Positions 15,035 to 23,972 of a DNA stretch of 64,000 bases are shown piece after piece (within the stretch, counting starts at the first letter, position 1; every line of letters begins with the position of its first letter). Source of the DNA: Streptomyces vinaceus. Its GTDB lineage: Bacteria > Actinomycetota > Actinomycetes > Streptomycetales > Streptomycetaceae. The stretch lies in assembly GCF_008704935.1 (NCBI RefSeq), contig NZ_CP023692.1, positions 3,390,001 to 3,454,000 on the forward strand, given 5' to 3'. A model generated the notes under the pieces. That model had not been told where the DNA came from, did not search any database, and saw nothing but the letters and a program-made list of their open reading frames with translations. A program made the position numbers and the translations under genes.

Positions 15035-16438
15035 ATGGCTGCCCGTACATCTCGTTCATCCGCCAAGGACCGGCCGTCCTACCGCTGCTCCGAGTGCGGG
15101 TACACGACCGCGAAATGGCTCGGCCGGTGCCCCGAGTGCCAGGCCTGGGGCACCGTCGAGGAGATGGGCGGCGCGCCCGCCGTACGGACCACCGCCGCCG
15201 GCCGGGTCTCCGCGCCCGCGCTCCCCATCGCCCAGGTCGACGGCCGGACCGCGACCGCCCGCAGCACCGGCGTCGACGAACTGGACCGGGTCCTCGGCGG
15301 CGGGCTCGTGCCCGGCGCCGTCGTCCTGCTGGCCGGCGAACCGGGCGTCGGGAAGTCCACGCTGCTGCTCGACGTCGCGGCGAAGGCGGCCAGCGAGGCG
15401 CACCGCACCCTCTACGTCACGGGCGAGGAGTCGGCGAGCCAGGTGCGGCTGCGGGCCGACCGGATCAACGCGCTCAACGACCACCTCTTCCTCGCCGCCG
15501 AGACCGATCTGTCCGCCGTACTGGGCCACCTCGACGCCGTGAAGCCCTCGCTGCTGATCCTGGACTCCGTACAGACCGTCGCCTCCCCCGAGATCGACGG
15601 CGCGCCCGGCGGCATGGCCCAGGTCCGCGAGGTGGCCGGGGCGCTGATCCGCGCCTCCAAGGAGCGCGGGATGGCCACGCTGCTGGTCGGCCACGTGACG
15701 AAGGACGGGGCGATCGCCGGCCCCCGACTGCTGGAGCACCTCGTCGACGTCGTCCTCAGCTTCGAGGGCGACCGGCACGCGCGCCTGCGCCTCGTGCGCG
15801 GGGTGAAGAACCGGTACGGAGCCACCGACGAGGTCGGCTGCTTCGAACTGCACGACGAGGGGATCACCGGCCTCGCCGACCCGAGCGGGCTGTTCCTGAC
15901 CCGGCGCGCGGAGGCCGTCCCCGGCACCTGCCTGACGGTGACCCTGGAGGGCAAGCGCCCGCTGGTCGCCGAAGTGCAGGCGCTGACCGTGGACTCGCAG
16001 ATCCCCTCGCCCCGGCGGACCACCTCGGGCCTGGAGACCTCGCGCGTCTCGATGATGCTGGCGGTGCTGGAGCAGCGCGGCCGGATCACCGCGCTCGGCA
16101 AGCGCGACATCTACTCCGCCACCGTGGGCGGGGTGAAGCTGACCGAGCCGGCCGCCGACCTGGCCATCGCGCTCGCGCTGGCCTCGGCGGCGAGCGACGT
16201 CCCGCTGCCGAAGAACCTCGTGGCGATCGGCGAGGTCGGTCTCGCGGGAGAGGTGCGGCGGGTGACGGGCGTACAGCGGCGGCTCGCCGAGGCGCACCGG
16301 CTCGGCTTCACGCACGCGCTGGTGCCGGGCGATCCGGGGAAGGTGCCGGCCGGGATGAAGGTGATCGAGGTCGCGGACATGGGGGACGCCCTGCGGGTGC
16401 TGCCGCGCGGGCGTTCGCGGGCGGCGGCCAAGGAGTAG
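15035..16438 (+). CDS. radA: DNA repair protein RadA
   Basis: 467 aa, normal for RadA/Sms, a RecA-like helicase that drives branch migration in recombinational repair. The N-terminal zinc finger has Cys18, Cys21, Cys32 and Cys35 (CSECGYTTAKWLGRCPEC). Walker A is GEPGVGKST at 101-109, the RadA-specific KNRYG motif is present, and the C-terminal third is a Lon-protease-like domain. The ATG at 15035 was preferred to an in-frame GTG 9 nt upstream because a TACGGT -10 hexamer sits 7 nt before the ATG. disA follows, a conserved pairing. Confidence 0.95.
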   Translation: MAARTSRSSAKDRPSYRCSECGYTTAKWLGRCPECQAWGTVEEMGGAPAVRTTAAGRVSAPALPIAQVDGRTATARSTGVDELDRVLGGGLVPGAVVLLAGEPGVGKSTLLLDVAAKAASEAHRTLYVTGEESASQVRLRADRINALNDHLFLAAETDLSAVLGHLDAVKPSLLILDSVQTVASPEIDGAPGGMAQVREVAGALIRASKERGMATLLVGHVTKDGAIAGPRLLEHLVDVVLSFEGDRHARLRLVRGVKNRYGATDEVGCFELHDEGITGLADPSGLFLTRRAEAVPGTCLTVTLEGKRPLVAEVQALTVDSQIPSPRRTTSGLETSRVSMMLAVLEQRGRITALGKRDIYSATVGGVKLTEPAADLAIALALASAASDVPLPKNLVAIGEVGLAGEVRRVTGVQRRLAEAHRLGFTHALVPGDPGKVPAGMKVIEVADMGDALRVLPRGRSRAAAKE

Positions 16439-16591
16439 CCGCTGGTGGCGGGGGGTACGAGGGGGCCCGTCCGGGGTCCCTCGGGGGCGCACCTGGCCAA
16501 GCCACGGCGGGCGCGCAGCGCGCGCCGGTAGACTTTGTGCTGGTCCGCCCGGCCGTACGCAGGCGGCGCAACCCGCGACCGGAGGAGTGCA

Positions 16592-17716
16592 GTGGCAGCC
16601 AAGGACGGGGCAGCAGCACCCGGGAAGTCCGGCGCGAGCTCCAAGCACGACGCGCTGATGCGCGCCTCGCTGAGTGCGGTCGCCCCCGGTCAGCCCCTGC
16701 GCGACGGCCTGGAGCGGATCGTCCGCGGCAATACGGGCGGTCTGATCGTCCTGGGCATGGACAAGGCCGTCGAGGCGATGTGCACGGGCGGCTTCGTCCT
16801 GGACGTGGAGTTCACCGCGACCCGGCTGCGCGAGCTGTGCAAGCTCGACGGCGCGCTGATCCTCGACAAGGACCTGACCAAGATCCTGCGGGCCGGCGTC
16901 CAGCTGGTGCCGGACGCGTCGATCCCTACGGAGGAGACGGGCACGCGGCACCGGACCGCGGACCGGGTCTCCAAGCAGTGCGGGTTCCCCGTCGTCTCGG
17001 TCTCGCAGTCGATGCGGCTGATCGCGCTGTACGTGGACGGGGAGCGGCGGGTCCTGGAGGAGTCCGGGGCGATCCTGTCGCGGGCGAACCAGGCGCTGGC
17101 GACGCTGGAGCGGTACAAGCTCCGCCTGGACGAGGTCGCCGGGACGCTGTCCGCGCTGGAGATCGAGGACCTGGTCACGGTGCGCGACGTGACGGCGGTC
17201 GCGCAGCGGCTGGAAATGGTCCGCCGCATTGCCACGGAAATCGCTGAATACGTGGTCGAGCTGGGCACGGACGGACGACTCCTGTCACTCCAGCTGGACG
17301 AGCTGACGGTCGGGATCGAGCAGGAGCGGGAGCTGGTGATCCGGGACTACGTTCCGGAGCCCACCGCGAAGCGCTCGCGCACGGTCGAGGAAGCGCTGCC
17401 GGCGCTGGACGCGCTGACGCATCCGGAGCTGCTGGAGCTGGCGATCGTGGCGCGGGCGCTGGGGTACACGGGCTCGCCCGAGACGCTGGACTCGGCGGTG
17501 TCCCCGCGGGGTTACCGGCTGCTGGCGAAGGTGCCGCGGCTGCCGGGGGCCATCATCGAGCGGCTGGTCGAGCACTTCGGCGGCCTGCAGAAGCTGCTGG
17601 CCGCGTCGGTGGACGACCTCCAGGCCGTGGACGGCGTCGGCGAGGCCCGCGCCCGGAGCGTCCGCGAGGGCCTCTCCCGCCTCGCGGAGTCCTCGATCCT
17701 CGAACGGTACGTCTGA
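16592..17716 (+). CDS. disA: Diadenylate cyclase, DNA integrity scanning protein
   Basis: 374 aa. DisA makes cyclic di-AMP from two ATP and slows when it meets branched DNA. The N-terminal DAC domain carries the catalytic DGA (86-88) and RHR (119-121) motifs. A helical spine and a C-terminal HhH domain (VDGVGEARARSVREGLSRL) bind DNA. The GTG start is set by GGAGGA 6 nt upstream. It lies about 150 nt downstream of radA. RadA is known to inhibit DisA in Bacillus, so co-location makes sense. In Streptomyces c-di-AMP controls cell-wall hydrolase genes through riboswitches and affects osmotic balance. Confidence 0.95.
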   Translation: MAAKDGAAAPGKSGASSKHDALMRASLSAVAPGQPLRDGLERIVRGNTGGLIVLGMDKAVEAMCTGGFVLDVEFTATRLRELCKLDGALILDKDLTKILRAGVQLVPDASIPTEETGTRHRTADRVSKQCGFPVVSVSQSMRLIALYVDGERRVLEESGAILSRANQALATLERYKLRLDEVAGTLSALEIEDLVTVRDVTAVAQRLEMVRRIATEIAEYVVELGTDGRLLSLQLDELTVGIEQERELVIRDYVPEPTAKRSRTVEEALPALDALTHPELLELAIVARALGYTGSPETLDSAVSPRGYRLLAKVPRLPGAIIERLVEHFGGLQKLLAASVDDLQAVDGVGEARARSVREGLSRLAESSILERYV

Positions 17717-17780
17717 TCCTTCCGACGCGGCCCTCGCACGGCTCGGCGACGCCCAGCCAAGGTCCGGGTCCGAGCCCGGC

Positions 17781-18569
17781 TCAGTCCTGCTTCAGGACGA
17801 ACGAGGTCCGGGCGACCGGCATGCCCGGGGACTTGACCTCCACCACGTACGTGTCCGGGACCGCGGCCCCCGCCGGAGGCGTCTGGCACTGGTCGGGGGC
17901 GCTGAACTTCCGGTCCCATTCCAGCGATTGCTTCGTCTCGCCCTGCGCCGGGACCCGGAAGAACGCGTTGCCCGCGCCCGACGGGCAGTCCGCCGAGGAC
18001 CAGACCGCCTTGCTCGTGCTCGCCTGAAGGATGGTCAGGACAGCCTGCTTCGGGCCGAGATCGACCTTGCAGGTCGTGCCGGAGACATTGCGCGCGACCA
18101 GTTCGAGGCGGGGCTTCTCGCTCGTCTCGTACTCGTTCTTCACGCTCTTGACCTCCCACTGCAGCCCGCCCGGGGCGCAGGTGGGCAAGGGCGAGTCCGC
18201 CGGGACCTGGGGTGCGCCGCCGCCCGTGGCGCCGCTTGCGCCGCTGCCGCCGGCGCCGGCGACACCGCCCGAAGCGGAACCGGTGCCCGGAGTGCCGCCC
18301 GGCTCACCGTTCTTGCCCGCGCCGCCGCCCGACTCCGCGCGTCCGCCCGGTGCCTGACTGATCGCCGGGCCCGTCCCCGCGGGTCCGGGGGTGATCGAGG
18401 TGACCGGCTTCGGCGCCTTGTCGCCGCCCTTGCCGTTCGTACTCGACCTGCCACCACCGGAGGTGACGGTCCATACGGCGAGCAGCGCGAGGAGCGCGAC
18501 GACGGACGCCAGCACAGCCCTCCGTCGCCAGTAGATGGAGGAGGGGAGCGGCCCGACCGGATTGCGCAT
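17781..18569 (-). CDS. Membrane-anchored extracytoplasmic protein, unknown
   Basis: About 262 aa. A short basic N-terminus and one TM segment (about 17-35, AVLASVVALLALLAVWTV) are followed by a long Gly/Ser/Ala/Pro-rich linker (about 40-125). The C-terminal domain (about 130-262) has three or four cysteines (LPTCAPGG, GTTCKVD, SADCPSG, DQCQTP) and alternating beta strands ending in DTYVVEVKSPGMPVARTSFVLKQ, which looks like an immunoglobulin-type fold. No named family is recognised. It is convergent with disA and divergent from the PAP2 gene. Confidence 0.75.
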   Translation of the reverse strand: MRNPVGPLPSSIYWRRRAVLASVVALLALLAVWTVTSGGGRSSTNGKGGDKAPKPVTSITPGPAGTGPAISQAPGGRAESGGGAGKNGEPGGTPGTGSASGGVAGAGGSGASGATGGGAPQVPADSPLPTCAPGGLQWEVKSVKNEYETSEKPRLELVARNVSGTTCKVDLGPKQAVLTILQASTSKAVWSSADCPSGAGNAFFRVPAQGETKQSLEWDRKFSAPDQCQTPPAGAAVPDTYVVEVKSPGMPVARTSFVLKQD

Positions 18570-18738
18570 AGATCCCACGGACGGAACTTTACGAGAGTCC
18601 GCGGCCCGATCCGCGCCCCACATGCCGCGCAACCGGCTTGTTTTGCCGATGATCATCCTGCGGACCGACCTCTGACCGTCGAGAATCGGCCAAGAGCCCG
18701 ACGCCGGAATTGATCGGCTTTGAGTACGGTCGGTGAGC

Positions 18739-19353
18739 ATGGACTCCTCCGGCCTCTACCGCGCCATCACCGATTCCGCCCGTTCCGCGCCCGGCTGGGC
18801 GCAGTCGGCGTTCGAGGTCTGGACGGAGTACGGGCTCCTGCTCTTCGGTCTGCTCTTCATAGCCGTGTGGTGGCGGGCCCGCGGTCAGGCGGGCCCGCGG
18901 GCCGTCGCCCTCGCCGTCGCCGCGCCGCTCGCCACCGCCCTCGCGTACGTCGCCTCCGAGCTCGTGAAGTCCGCCGTGGACGAGGAACGGCCCTGTCGGG
19001 CGGTCGCCGGGGCCGCCGCCCCGCTCCTCGCCTGCCCGGCCCCGGGCGACTGGTCGTTCCCCAGCAACCACTCCGCCATCGCGGGCGCCGCCGCCGTCGC
19101 GCTGGCCCTCGCCGTACGCCGTCTCGCGCTCGCGGCCGTCCCGCTCGCCGTGCTGATGGCCTTCTCCCGGGTCTTCGTCGGCGTCCACTACCCGCACGAC
19201 GTCCTGGCCGGCCTGCTGCTCGGCGGGGCGCTCGCCGCGCTCGCCGTCCCGGCCCTGACCGGGCCGATCAGTACGATGACCGCCGCCATGCGGGCGAGCG
19301 GGGGGCGCGCCGCTGTCTGGTTCACCGGCCCGGGCCCCGCGCGCCGGCCCTGA
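18739..19353 (+). CDS. PAP2 family membrane phosphatase
   Basis: About 204 aa with five to six TM segments. All three PAP2 active-site motifs are seen: K-x6-RP in ELVKSAVDEERPC, PSNH in FPSNHSAIAG and SR-x5-H-x3-D in SRVFVGVHYPHD. Such enzymes remove phosphate from lipids such as undecaprenyl pyrophosphate or phosphatidic acid at the outer face of the membrane. The ATG was chosen over an in-frame GTG two codons upstream because a TACGGT hexamer lies 8 nt before the ATG. mutY follows after 22 nt, perhaps co-transcribed. Confidence 0.9.
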   Translation: MDSSGLYRAITDSARSAPGWAQSAFEVWTEYGLLLFGLLFIAVWWRARGQAGPRAVALAVAAPLATALAYVASELVKSAVDEERPCRAVAGAAAPLLACPAPGDWSFPSNHSAIAGAAAVALALAVRRLALAAVPLAVLMAFSRVFVGVHYPHDVLAGLLLGGALAALAVPALTGPISTMTAAMRASGGRAAVWFTGPGPARRP

Positions 19354-19375
19354 AACGTGCCAGGATGCCGTTGCC

Positions 19376-20401
19376 ATGACTGCATCCACCAGCCCTTCCC
19401 CCCAGACGTCCTCCGACGCGTCCCACGCGCTGCACTCACCGGTCATCGCCTGGTTCGAGGAGCACGCCCGCGACCTTCCCTGGCGCCGCCCCGAGGCCGG
19501 CCCCTGGGGGGTCATGGTCAGCGAGTTCATGCTCCAGCAGACCCCCGTCAGCCGGGTCCTGCCGGTGTACGAGCAGTGGCTCGCCCGCTGGCCCCGCCCC
19601 GCCGACCTGGCCGCCGAGGCCCCCGGCGAGGCCGTGCGCGCCTGGGGGCGGCTCGGCTACCCGCGGCGGGCCCTGCGCCTGCACGGCGCGGCCGTCGCGA
19701 TAACGGAGCGGCACGGGGGCGACGTACCGCGGGAGCACGCGCAGCTGCTCGCGCTGCCCGGCATCGGCGAGTACACGGCGGCGGCCGTGGCCTCCTTCGC
19801 GTACGGGCAGCGGCACGCCGTACTGGACACCAACGTGCGGCGGGTCTTCGCCCGCACCACGACGGGCGTCGAGTACCCGCCGAACGCCACCACGGCGGCC
19901 GAGCGGCGCCTGGCCCGGGCGCTGCTGCCCGAGGACGAGGAGACGGCGGCCCGCTGGGCGGCGGCCTCGATGGAGCTCGGCGCCCTGGTGTGCACCGCGA
20001 AGTCCCCGGACTGCGCCCGCTGCCCGGTGGCCGGGCTGTGCGCGTGGCGCCTGGCCGGGAAGCCGGCCCACGACGGGCCGCCGCGGCGCGGGCAGACGTA
20101 CGCGGGGACCGACCGGCAGGTGCGCGGCAAGCTCCTCGCGGTGCTGCGCGACGCGGTCGGGCCGGTTCCGCAGGCCGTCCTCGACACGGTCTGGGACGAG
20201 CCGGTGCAGCGGGCCCGGGCACTGGACGGGCTGGTCTCCGACGGACTGGTCGAGCCGCTCGCGGCGGGGATGTACCGGCTGCCGCAGGGAACCCCCGTTC
20301 CTACCCCCGTGAGCACCGCCGAAACCGCCTCCGCAACGACGGCTTCGACCACCCCCACCAGCCCCGACGCGAGCACTCCGGCGAGTCCCGCCACAAGCTG
20401 A
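19376..20401 (+). CDS. mutY: A/G-specific adenine glycosylase
   Basis: 341 aa. MutY removes adenine opposite 8-oxoguanine. The catalytic Glu is in SEFMLQQT, the HhH motif with the catalytic Asp region is LPGIGEYTAAAVASFAYGQRHAVLDTNV, and the [4Fe-4S] cluster motif C-x6-C-x2-C-x5-C reads CTAKSPDCARCPVAGLC. The C-terminal part (about 245-300) is a winged-helix-like region rather than a long NUDIX-like 8-oxoG domain, which makes it a short actinobacterial MutY. A Ser/Thr/Pro-rich tail ends the protein. Confidence 0.95.
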   Translation: MTASTSPSPQTSSDASHALHSPVIAWFEEHARDLPWRRPEAGPWGVMVSEFMLQQTPVSRVLPVYEQWLARWPRPADLAAEAPGEAVRAWGRLGYPRRALRLHGAAVAITERHGGDVPREHAQLLALPGIGEYTAAAVASFAYGQRHAVLDTNVRRVFARTTTGVEYPPNATTAAERRLARALLPEDEETAARWAAASMELGALVCTAKSPDCARCPVAGLCAWRLAGKPAHDGPPRRGQTYAGTDRQVRGKLLAVLRDAVGPVPQAVLDTVWDEPVQRARALDGLVSDGLVEPLAAGMYRLPQGTPVPTPVSTAETASATTASTTPTSPDASTPASPATS

Positions 20402-20403
20402 GC

Positions 20404-20424
20404 CCGAGATTCCGTTTATCTCGG
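20404..20424 (+). terminator. Hairpin after mutY
   Basis: CCGAGAT and ATCTCGG form a 7-bp stem around a 7-nt loop, beginning two bases after the mutY stop codon. No T-tract is seen. It separates mutY from the sigE promoter region. Confidence 0.45.
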
Positions 20425-20581
20425 CGAAACCCCAGCTCACGGCTCTGTTACACAACCTATGGGTGTCCGTGCGCCCACCGAAGGCTGGCTCGCACAGGGC
20501 CGTGACAACCCCTCCGTACCTTCGAATCCGTAAGGCGAGAGGCAACGGACGAGCGGTTGCACGGGACGGAGGCGGTCTGAG

Positions 20582-21154
20582 ATGGCGCACGGCGAGGTAC
20601 TCGGATTCGAGGAGTACGTACGCACTCGGCAGGACGCGCTCCTGCGCAGTGCCCGGCGCCTGGTTCCGGACCCCACCGACGCGCAGGACCTCCTCCAGAC
20701 GGCCCTGGTGCGCACGTACGGCCGCTGGGACGGCATCGCCGACAAGTCCCTCGCCGACGCCTACATGCGCCGCGTCATGATCAACACCCGTACCGAGTGG
20801 TGGCGCGCCCGCAAACTCGAAGAGGTCCCCACCGAGCAGCTCCCGGACGCCTCCGTCGAGGACGGCTCCGACCAGCGCGCCGACCGCGCCCTGCTGATGG
20901 ACATCCTCAAGGTGCTCGCGCCCAAGCAGCGCAGCGTGGTCGTGCTGCGGCACTGGGAGCAGATGAGCACCGAGGAGACCGCCGCCGCGCTCGGGATGTC
21001 TGCGGGTACTGTGAAGAGCACCCTGCACCGCGCACTGGCCCGCCTCCGGCAGGAACTGGAGAGCCGGGACCTGGACATGCGCGCGCTGGAGCGCGGTGAC
21101 CACCGCGGTGACCACACCATCCGGTACGAGGGGCGTGAGCGGTGCGCGGCCTGA
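20582..21154 (+). CDS. sigE: ECF sigma factor SigE
   Basis: 190 aa ECF sigma factor. Region 2 is FEEYVRTRQDALLRSARRLVPDPTDAQDLLQTALVRTYGRW and region 4 is RSVVVLRHWEQMSTEETAAALGMSAGTVKSTLHRALARLRQEL. The sequence and the following three genes identify it as the SigE of the Streptomyces cell-envelope stress system. GGAGG lies about 9 nt before the ATG. In S. coelicolor the promoter of this operon is activated by CseB when cell-wall synthesis is disturbed, and SigE then drives wall-repair genes. The last 13 bp overlap cseA. Confidence 0.95.
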   Translation: MAHGEVLGFEEYVRTRQDALLRSARRLVPDPTDAQDLLQTALVRTYGRWDGIADKSLADAYMRRVMINTRTEWWRARKLEEVPTEQLPDASVEDGSDQRADRALLMDILKVLAPKQRSVVVLRHWEQMSTEETAAALGMSAGTVKSTLHRALARLRQELESRDLDMRALERGDHRGDHTIRYEGRERCAA

Positions 21155-21831
21155 ACGGCCAATGCCTGAGGGGCAGAAGTTCGCTGGTGCTGATGTCGGC
21201 GGGGACGGTCGTCCTCGTCGGCACCGTGCTGTTCGCGGCCGGTTGCAGCGCCGGCGGGACCGGTCTGCGCGACGGCGGGCCCGCACAGACCGACCCCGTG
21301 TCCAAGACCAGCTCGCCGACGGCCACCCCGCCCGACCACGCCCCGGCCACGACCGGCGCGTCGGGCAAGCCCTCCAAGAAGGTCGACCCGGTCGCGCTGC
21401 TCAAGGCGGACCCCAAGGTCAGCGCCGAGGTCAAGCGGGACCTCAAGCCCTGCACGGGCAAGGACTACCCGATCGACGTGAGCTACGGGAAGGTCACCGG
21501 GAACGCGGTCGTCGACATCGTCGTCAACGTGCTGTCCTGCGCCGACGCGCTGGGCCGGGGCTCGTACGTGTACCGGTCGGAGGGCGGGACGTACGAGAAT
21601 GTCTTCTCGGACGAGCAGTCGCCCGTCTACGCCGAGATCGACCGGGGCGACCTGGTCGTCACCAGGCCGGTGTACTCCAAGAGCGACGCGCTCGCGTACC
21701 CGTCCGGCGAGGACGTGATCACGTACCGCTGGAACGGGGAGAAGTTCACCGAGCAGGACCGGGTCCACACCGACTACAGCAACATCGACGGCGGGGCCCA
21801 GCCCGCCCCCGCCGTCACCCAGAAGAACTAG
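21142..21831 (+). CDS. cseA: CseA, lipoprotein of the SigE system
   Basis: 229 aa lipoprotein. The signal peptide ends at a lipobox LFAAGC (about residues 32-37), followed by a Gly/Thr/Pro-rich tether. The folded part begins with a KKVDPVALLKADPKV segment and is predicted beta-rich. The GTG start overlaps the end of sigE by 13 bp. In S. coelicolor CseA sits outside the membrane and dampens SigE activation. Synteny with cseB and cseC supports the assignment more than the poorly conserved sequence does. Confidence 0.9.
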   Translation: MRGLNGQCLRGRSSLVLMSAGTVVLVGTVLFAAGCSAGGTGLRDGGPAQTDPVSKTSSPTATPPDHAPATTGASGKPSKKVDPVALLKADPKVSAEVKRDLKPCTGKDYPIDVSYGKVTGNAVVDIVVNVLSCADALGRGSYVYRSEGGTYENVFSDEQSPVYAEIDRGDLVVTRPVYSKSDALAYPSGEDVITYRWNGEKFTEQDRVHTDYSNIDGGAQPAPAVTQKN

Positions 21832-21850
21832 CAGCGAGCGAGGCTCCCGC

Positions 21851-22564
21851 ATGGCCGAGACCCATGTCCTGTTCGTGGAGGACGACGACGTCATCCGTGA
21901 GGCCACGACCCTGGCGCTAGAACGCGACGGGGTCGTGGTCACGGCCATGCCCGACGGCCTCTCCGGACTGGAGTCCTTCCGGGCCGACCGCCCGGACATC
22001 GCCCTGCTCGACGTGATGGTGCCCGGCATGGACGGCGTGAGCCTGTGCCGCCGGATCCGCGACGAGTCCACCGTCCCGGTGATCATGCTCTCGGCGCGCG
22101 CCGACTCGATCGACGTGGTCCTCGGCCTGGAGGCGGGCGCCGACGACTACGTCACCAAGCCCTTCGACGGCTCGGTCCTCGTCGCCCGCATCCGCGCGGT
22201 GCTGCGCCGCTTCGGCCACGCCGGAGGCCCGCAGAACGGCCGGCCCGGCGCGCACGACGAGGACGGCTCCGAGGAGCGCGGGGTGCTGGCCTTCGGCGAC
22301 CTGGAGGTCGACACCGAGGGCATGGAGGTCCGCAAGGCCGGCGCCCCGGTGGCGCTGACGCCGACCGAGATGCGGCTGCTCCTGGAATTCTCCTCCGCGC
22401 CCGGCACCGTCCTCTCGCGCGACCGCCTGCTGGAGCGGGTCTGGGACTACGACTGGGGCGGTGACACCCGCGTCGTGGACGTCCACGTCCAGCGGCTGCG
22501 CACCAAGATCGGACAGGACCGCATCGAAACGGTCCGAGGATTCGGATACAAGCTGAAGGCATGA
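21851..22564 (+). CDS. cseB: CseB, OmpR-type response regulator
   Basis: 237 aa. The receiver domain has the acidic pair EDDD near 10-13, the phospho-acceptor Asp54 in LLDVMVPGMDG, and Lys in TKPF. The C-terminal winged helix (about 145-237) ends in TVRGFGYKLK, typical of the OmpR/PhoB class. CseB is phosphorylated by CseC and activates the sigE promoter. Its stop overlaps the cseC start as ATGA, so translation is coupled. Confidence 0.95.
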   Translation: MAETHVLFVEDDDVIREATTLALERDGVVVTAMPDGLSGLESFRADRPDIALLDVMVPGMDGVSLCRRIRDESTVPVIMLSARADSIDVVLGLEAGADDYVTKPFDGSVLVARIRAVLRRFGHAGGPQNGRPGAHDEDGSEERGVLAFGDLEVDTEGMEVRKAGAPVALTPTEMRLLLEFSSAPGTVLSRDRLLERVWDYDWGGDTRVVDVHVQRLRTKIGQDRIETVRGFGYKLKA

Positions 22565-23874
22565 GGCGCTTCACCCTCCGTACGGGGATCCGCTGGAAGA
22601 TCACGCTCGCCATCGCCGCCGTCGGCGCGCTCGTCGCCGTGGCACTGAGCCTGGTCGTGCACAGTGCTGCCCGCGTGTCGATGCTGGAGAGCGCGCGCGA
22701 GGCCCAGCTGGCGAACGTGAACGTCATCGCCCGCTTCGTCGAGGCCGGGCGCAAGCCGCTCCTCGGGGCGAAGGTCAACGACCCCGAACTGCCCGCCCCG
22801 CTGCGCGAGAAGGCGCGGTCGGGGCGGCGCGGTACGTACATCCAGGAGTCGAGGAAGAACGTGCCCGTGGTGTGGGCCGCGGTGCCGCTCGGGAACGGGC
22901 AGGTGCTGTCGCTGCACAGCGAGTTCACGGAGAGCGCCAACATGGTGCGCGACCTGGACCGGGCCCTGGTCGTCGGGTCGATCTCCGTCGTGGTCGCGGG
23001 CGCCGCGCTCGGTGTGCTCATCGGCGGGCAGATCTCGCGCCGGCTGCGCAAGGCCGCGGCCGCCGCGCAGCGGGTGGCGCACGGGGATCCCGACGTACGG
23101 GTGCGGGACGCGGTCGGGGGCGTCGTACGGGACGAGACCGACGACCTCGCGCGGGCCGTGGACGCCATGGCGGACGCCCTCCAGCAGCGGCTGGAGGCCG
23201 AGCGCCGGGTGACCGCCGATATCGCGCACGAGCTGCGCACCCCCGTGACGGGCCTGCTCACGGCGGCGGAGCTGCTGCCTCCGGGGCGGCCGGCGGAGCT
23301 GGTGCGCGACCGGGCGCAGGCGATGCGGGCGCTGGTCGAGGACGTGCTGGAGGTGGCCCGGCTGGACAGCGCGTCCGAGCGGGCGGAGCTTCAGGACGTG
23401 GCGCTGGGCGAGTTCGTGAGCCGGCGGGTGACCGCGCTGATGCCGGAGGCCTCGGTACGGGTGGTGGCGGACGAGATCGTCAGCACCGACCCGCGGCGGC
23501 TGGAGCGGATCCTGGGCAACCTGCTGGCCAATGCCTCGCGGTACGGGCAGCCGCCGGTCCAGGTCGACATCGAGGGCCGGGTCGTACGGGTCCGGGACCA
23601 CGGTCCGGGCTTCCCCGAGGCGCTGCTGCGCGAGGGGCCGAGCCGGTTCCGCACCGGGTCCACGGACCGGGCGGGTGTCGGGCACGGGCTGGGGCTGACG
23701 ATCGCGGAGGGGCAGGCGCGGGTGCTGGGCGCCCGGCTGACGTTCCGCAACGTGGCGGCTCCCGGCGGCGCGGACCGCGAGGGCGCGGCGGCGGGCGCGG
23801 TGGCGGTGCTGTGGCTGCCGGAGCAGGCGCCGACGGCGACCGGCAGCTTCCCGGTCGTCAAGCTGTCGCAGTAG
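22561..23874 (+). CDS. cseC: CseC, sensor histidine kinase
   Basis: 437 aa. Two TM segments (about 14-33 and 136-156) enclose an extracytoplasmic sensor of about 100 residues, followed by HAMP (about 160-210). The H-box DIAHELRTPVTG has the phospho-acceptor His223, the N-box is RILGNLLANASRYG, and the G-box is VGHGLGLTIAEGQ. In S. coelicolor this kinase detects wall damage by many antibiotics and lysozyme and phosphorylates CseB. It is the last gene of the four-gene operon. Confidence 0.95.
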   Translation: MRRFTLRTGIRWKITLAIAAVGALVAVALSLVVHSAARVSMLESAREAQLANVNVIARFVEAGRKPLLGAKVNDPELPAPLREKARSGRRGTYIQESRKNVPVVWAAVPLGNGQVLSLHSEFTESANMVRDLDRALVVGSISVVVAGAALGVLIGGQISRRLRKAAAAAQRVAHGDPDVRVRDAVGGVVRDETDDLARAVDAMADALQQRLEAERRVTADIAHELRTPVTGLLTAAELLPPGRPAELVRDRAQAMRALVEDVLEVARLDSASERAELQDVALGEFVSRRVTALMPEASVRVVADEIVSTDPRRLERILGNLLANASRYGQPPVQVDIEGRVVRVRDHGPGFPEALLREGPSRFRTGSTDRAGVGHGLGLTIAEGQARVLGARLTFRNVAAPGGADREGAAAGAVAVLWLPEQAPTATGSFPVVKLSQ

Positions 23875-23960
23875 GGGCGCCGGGGCGGTCCGCGGCCGGC
23901 TCGGCCGCCGCGGCGCGATCCGACCGGGACCGGGCCGTACCCGCGCGCGGACCGGTGTTT

Positions 23961-23966
23961 TAGCAT
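23961..23966 (+). promoter_or_regulatory. -10 element of the LamG-like gene
   Basis: TAGCAT lies 6 nt before the ATG at 23973 and no Shine-Dalgarno sequence is present, so a leaderless transcript starting at the ATG is predicted. Confidence 0.45.
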
Positions 23967-23972
23967 CCCTGG

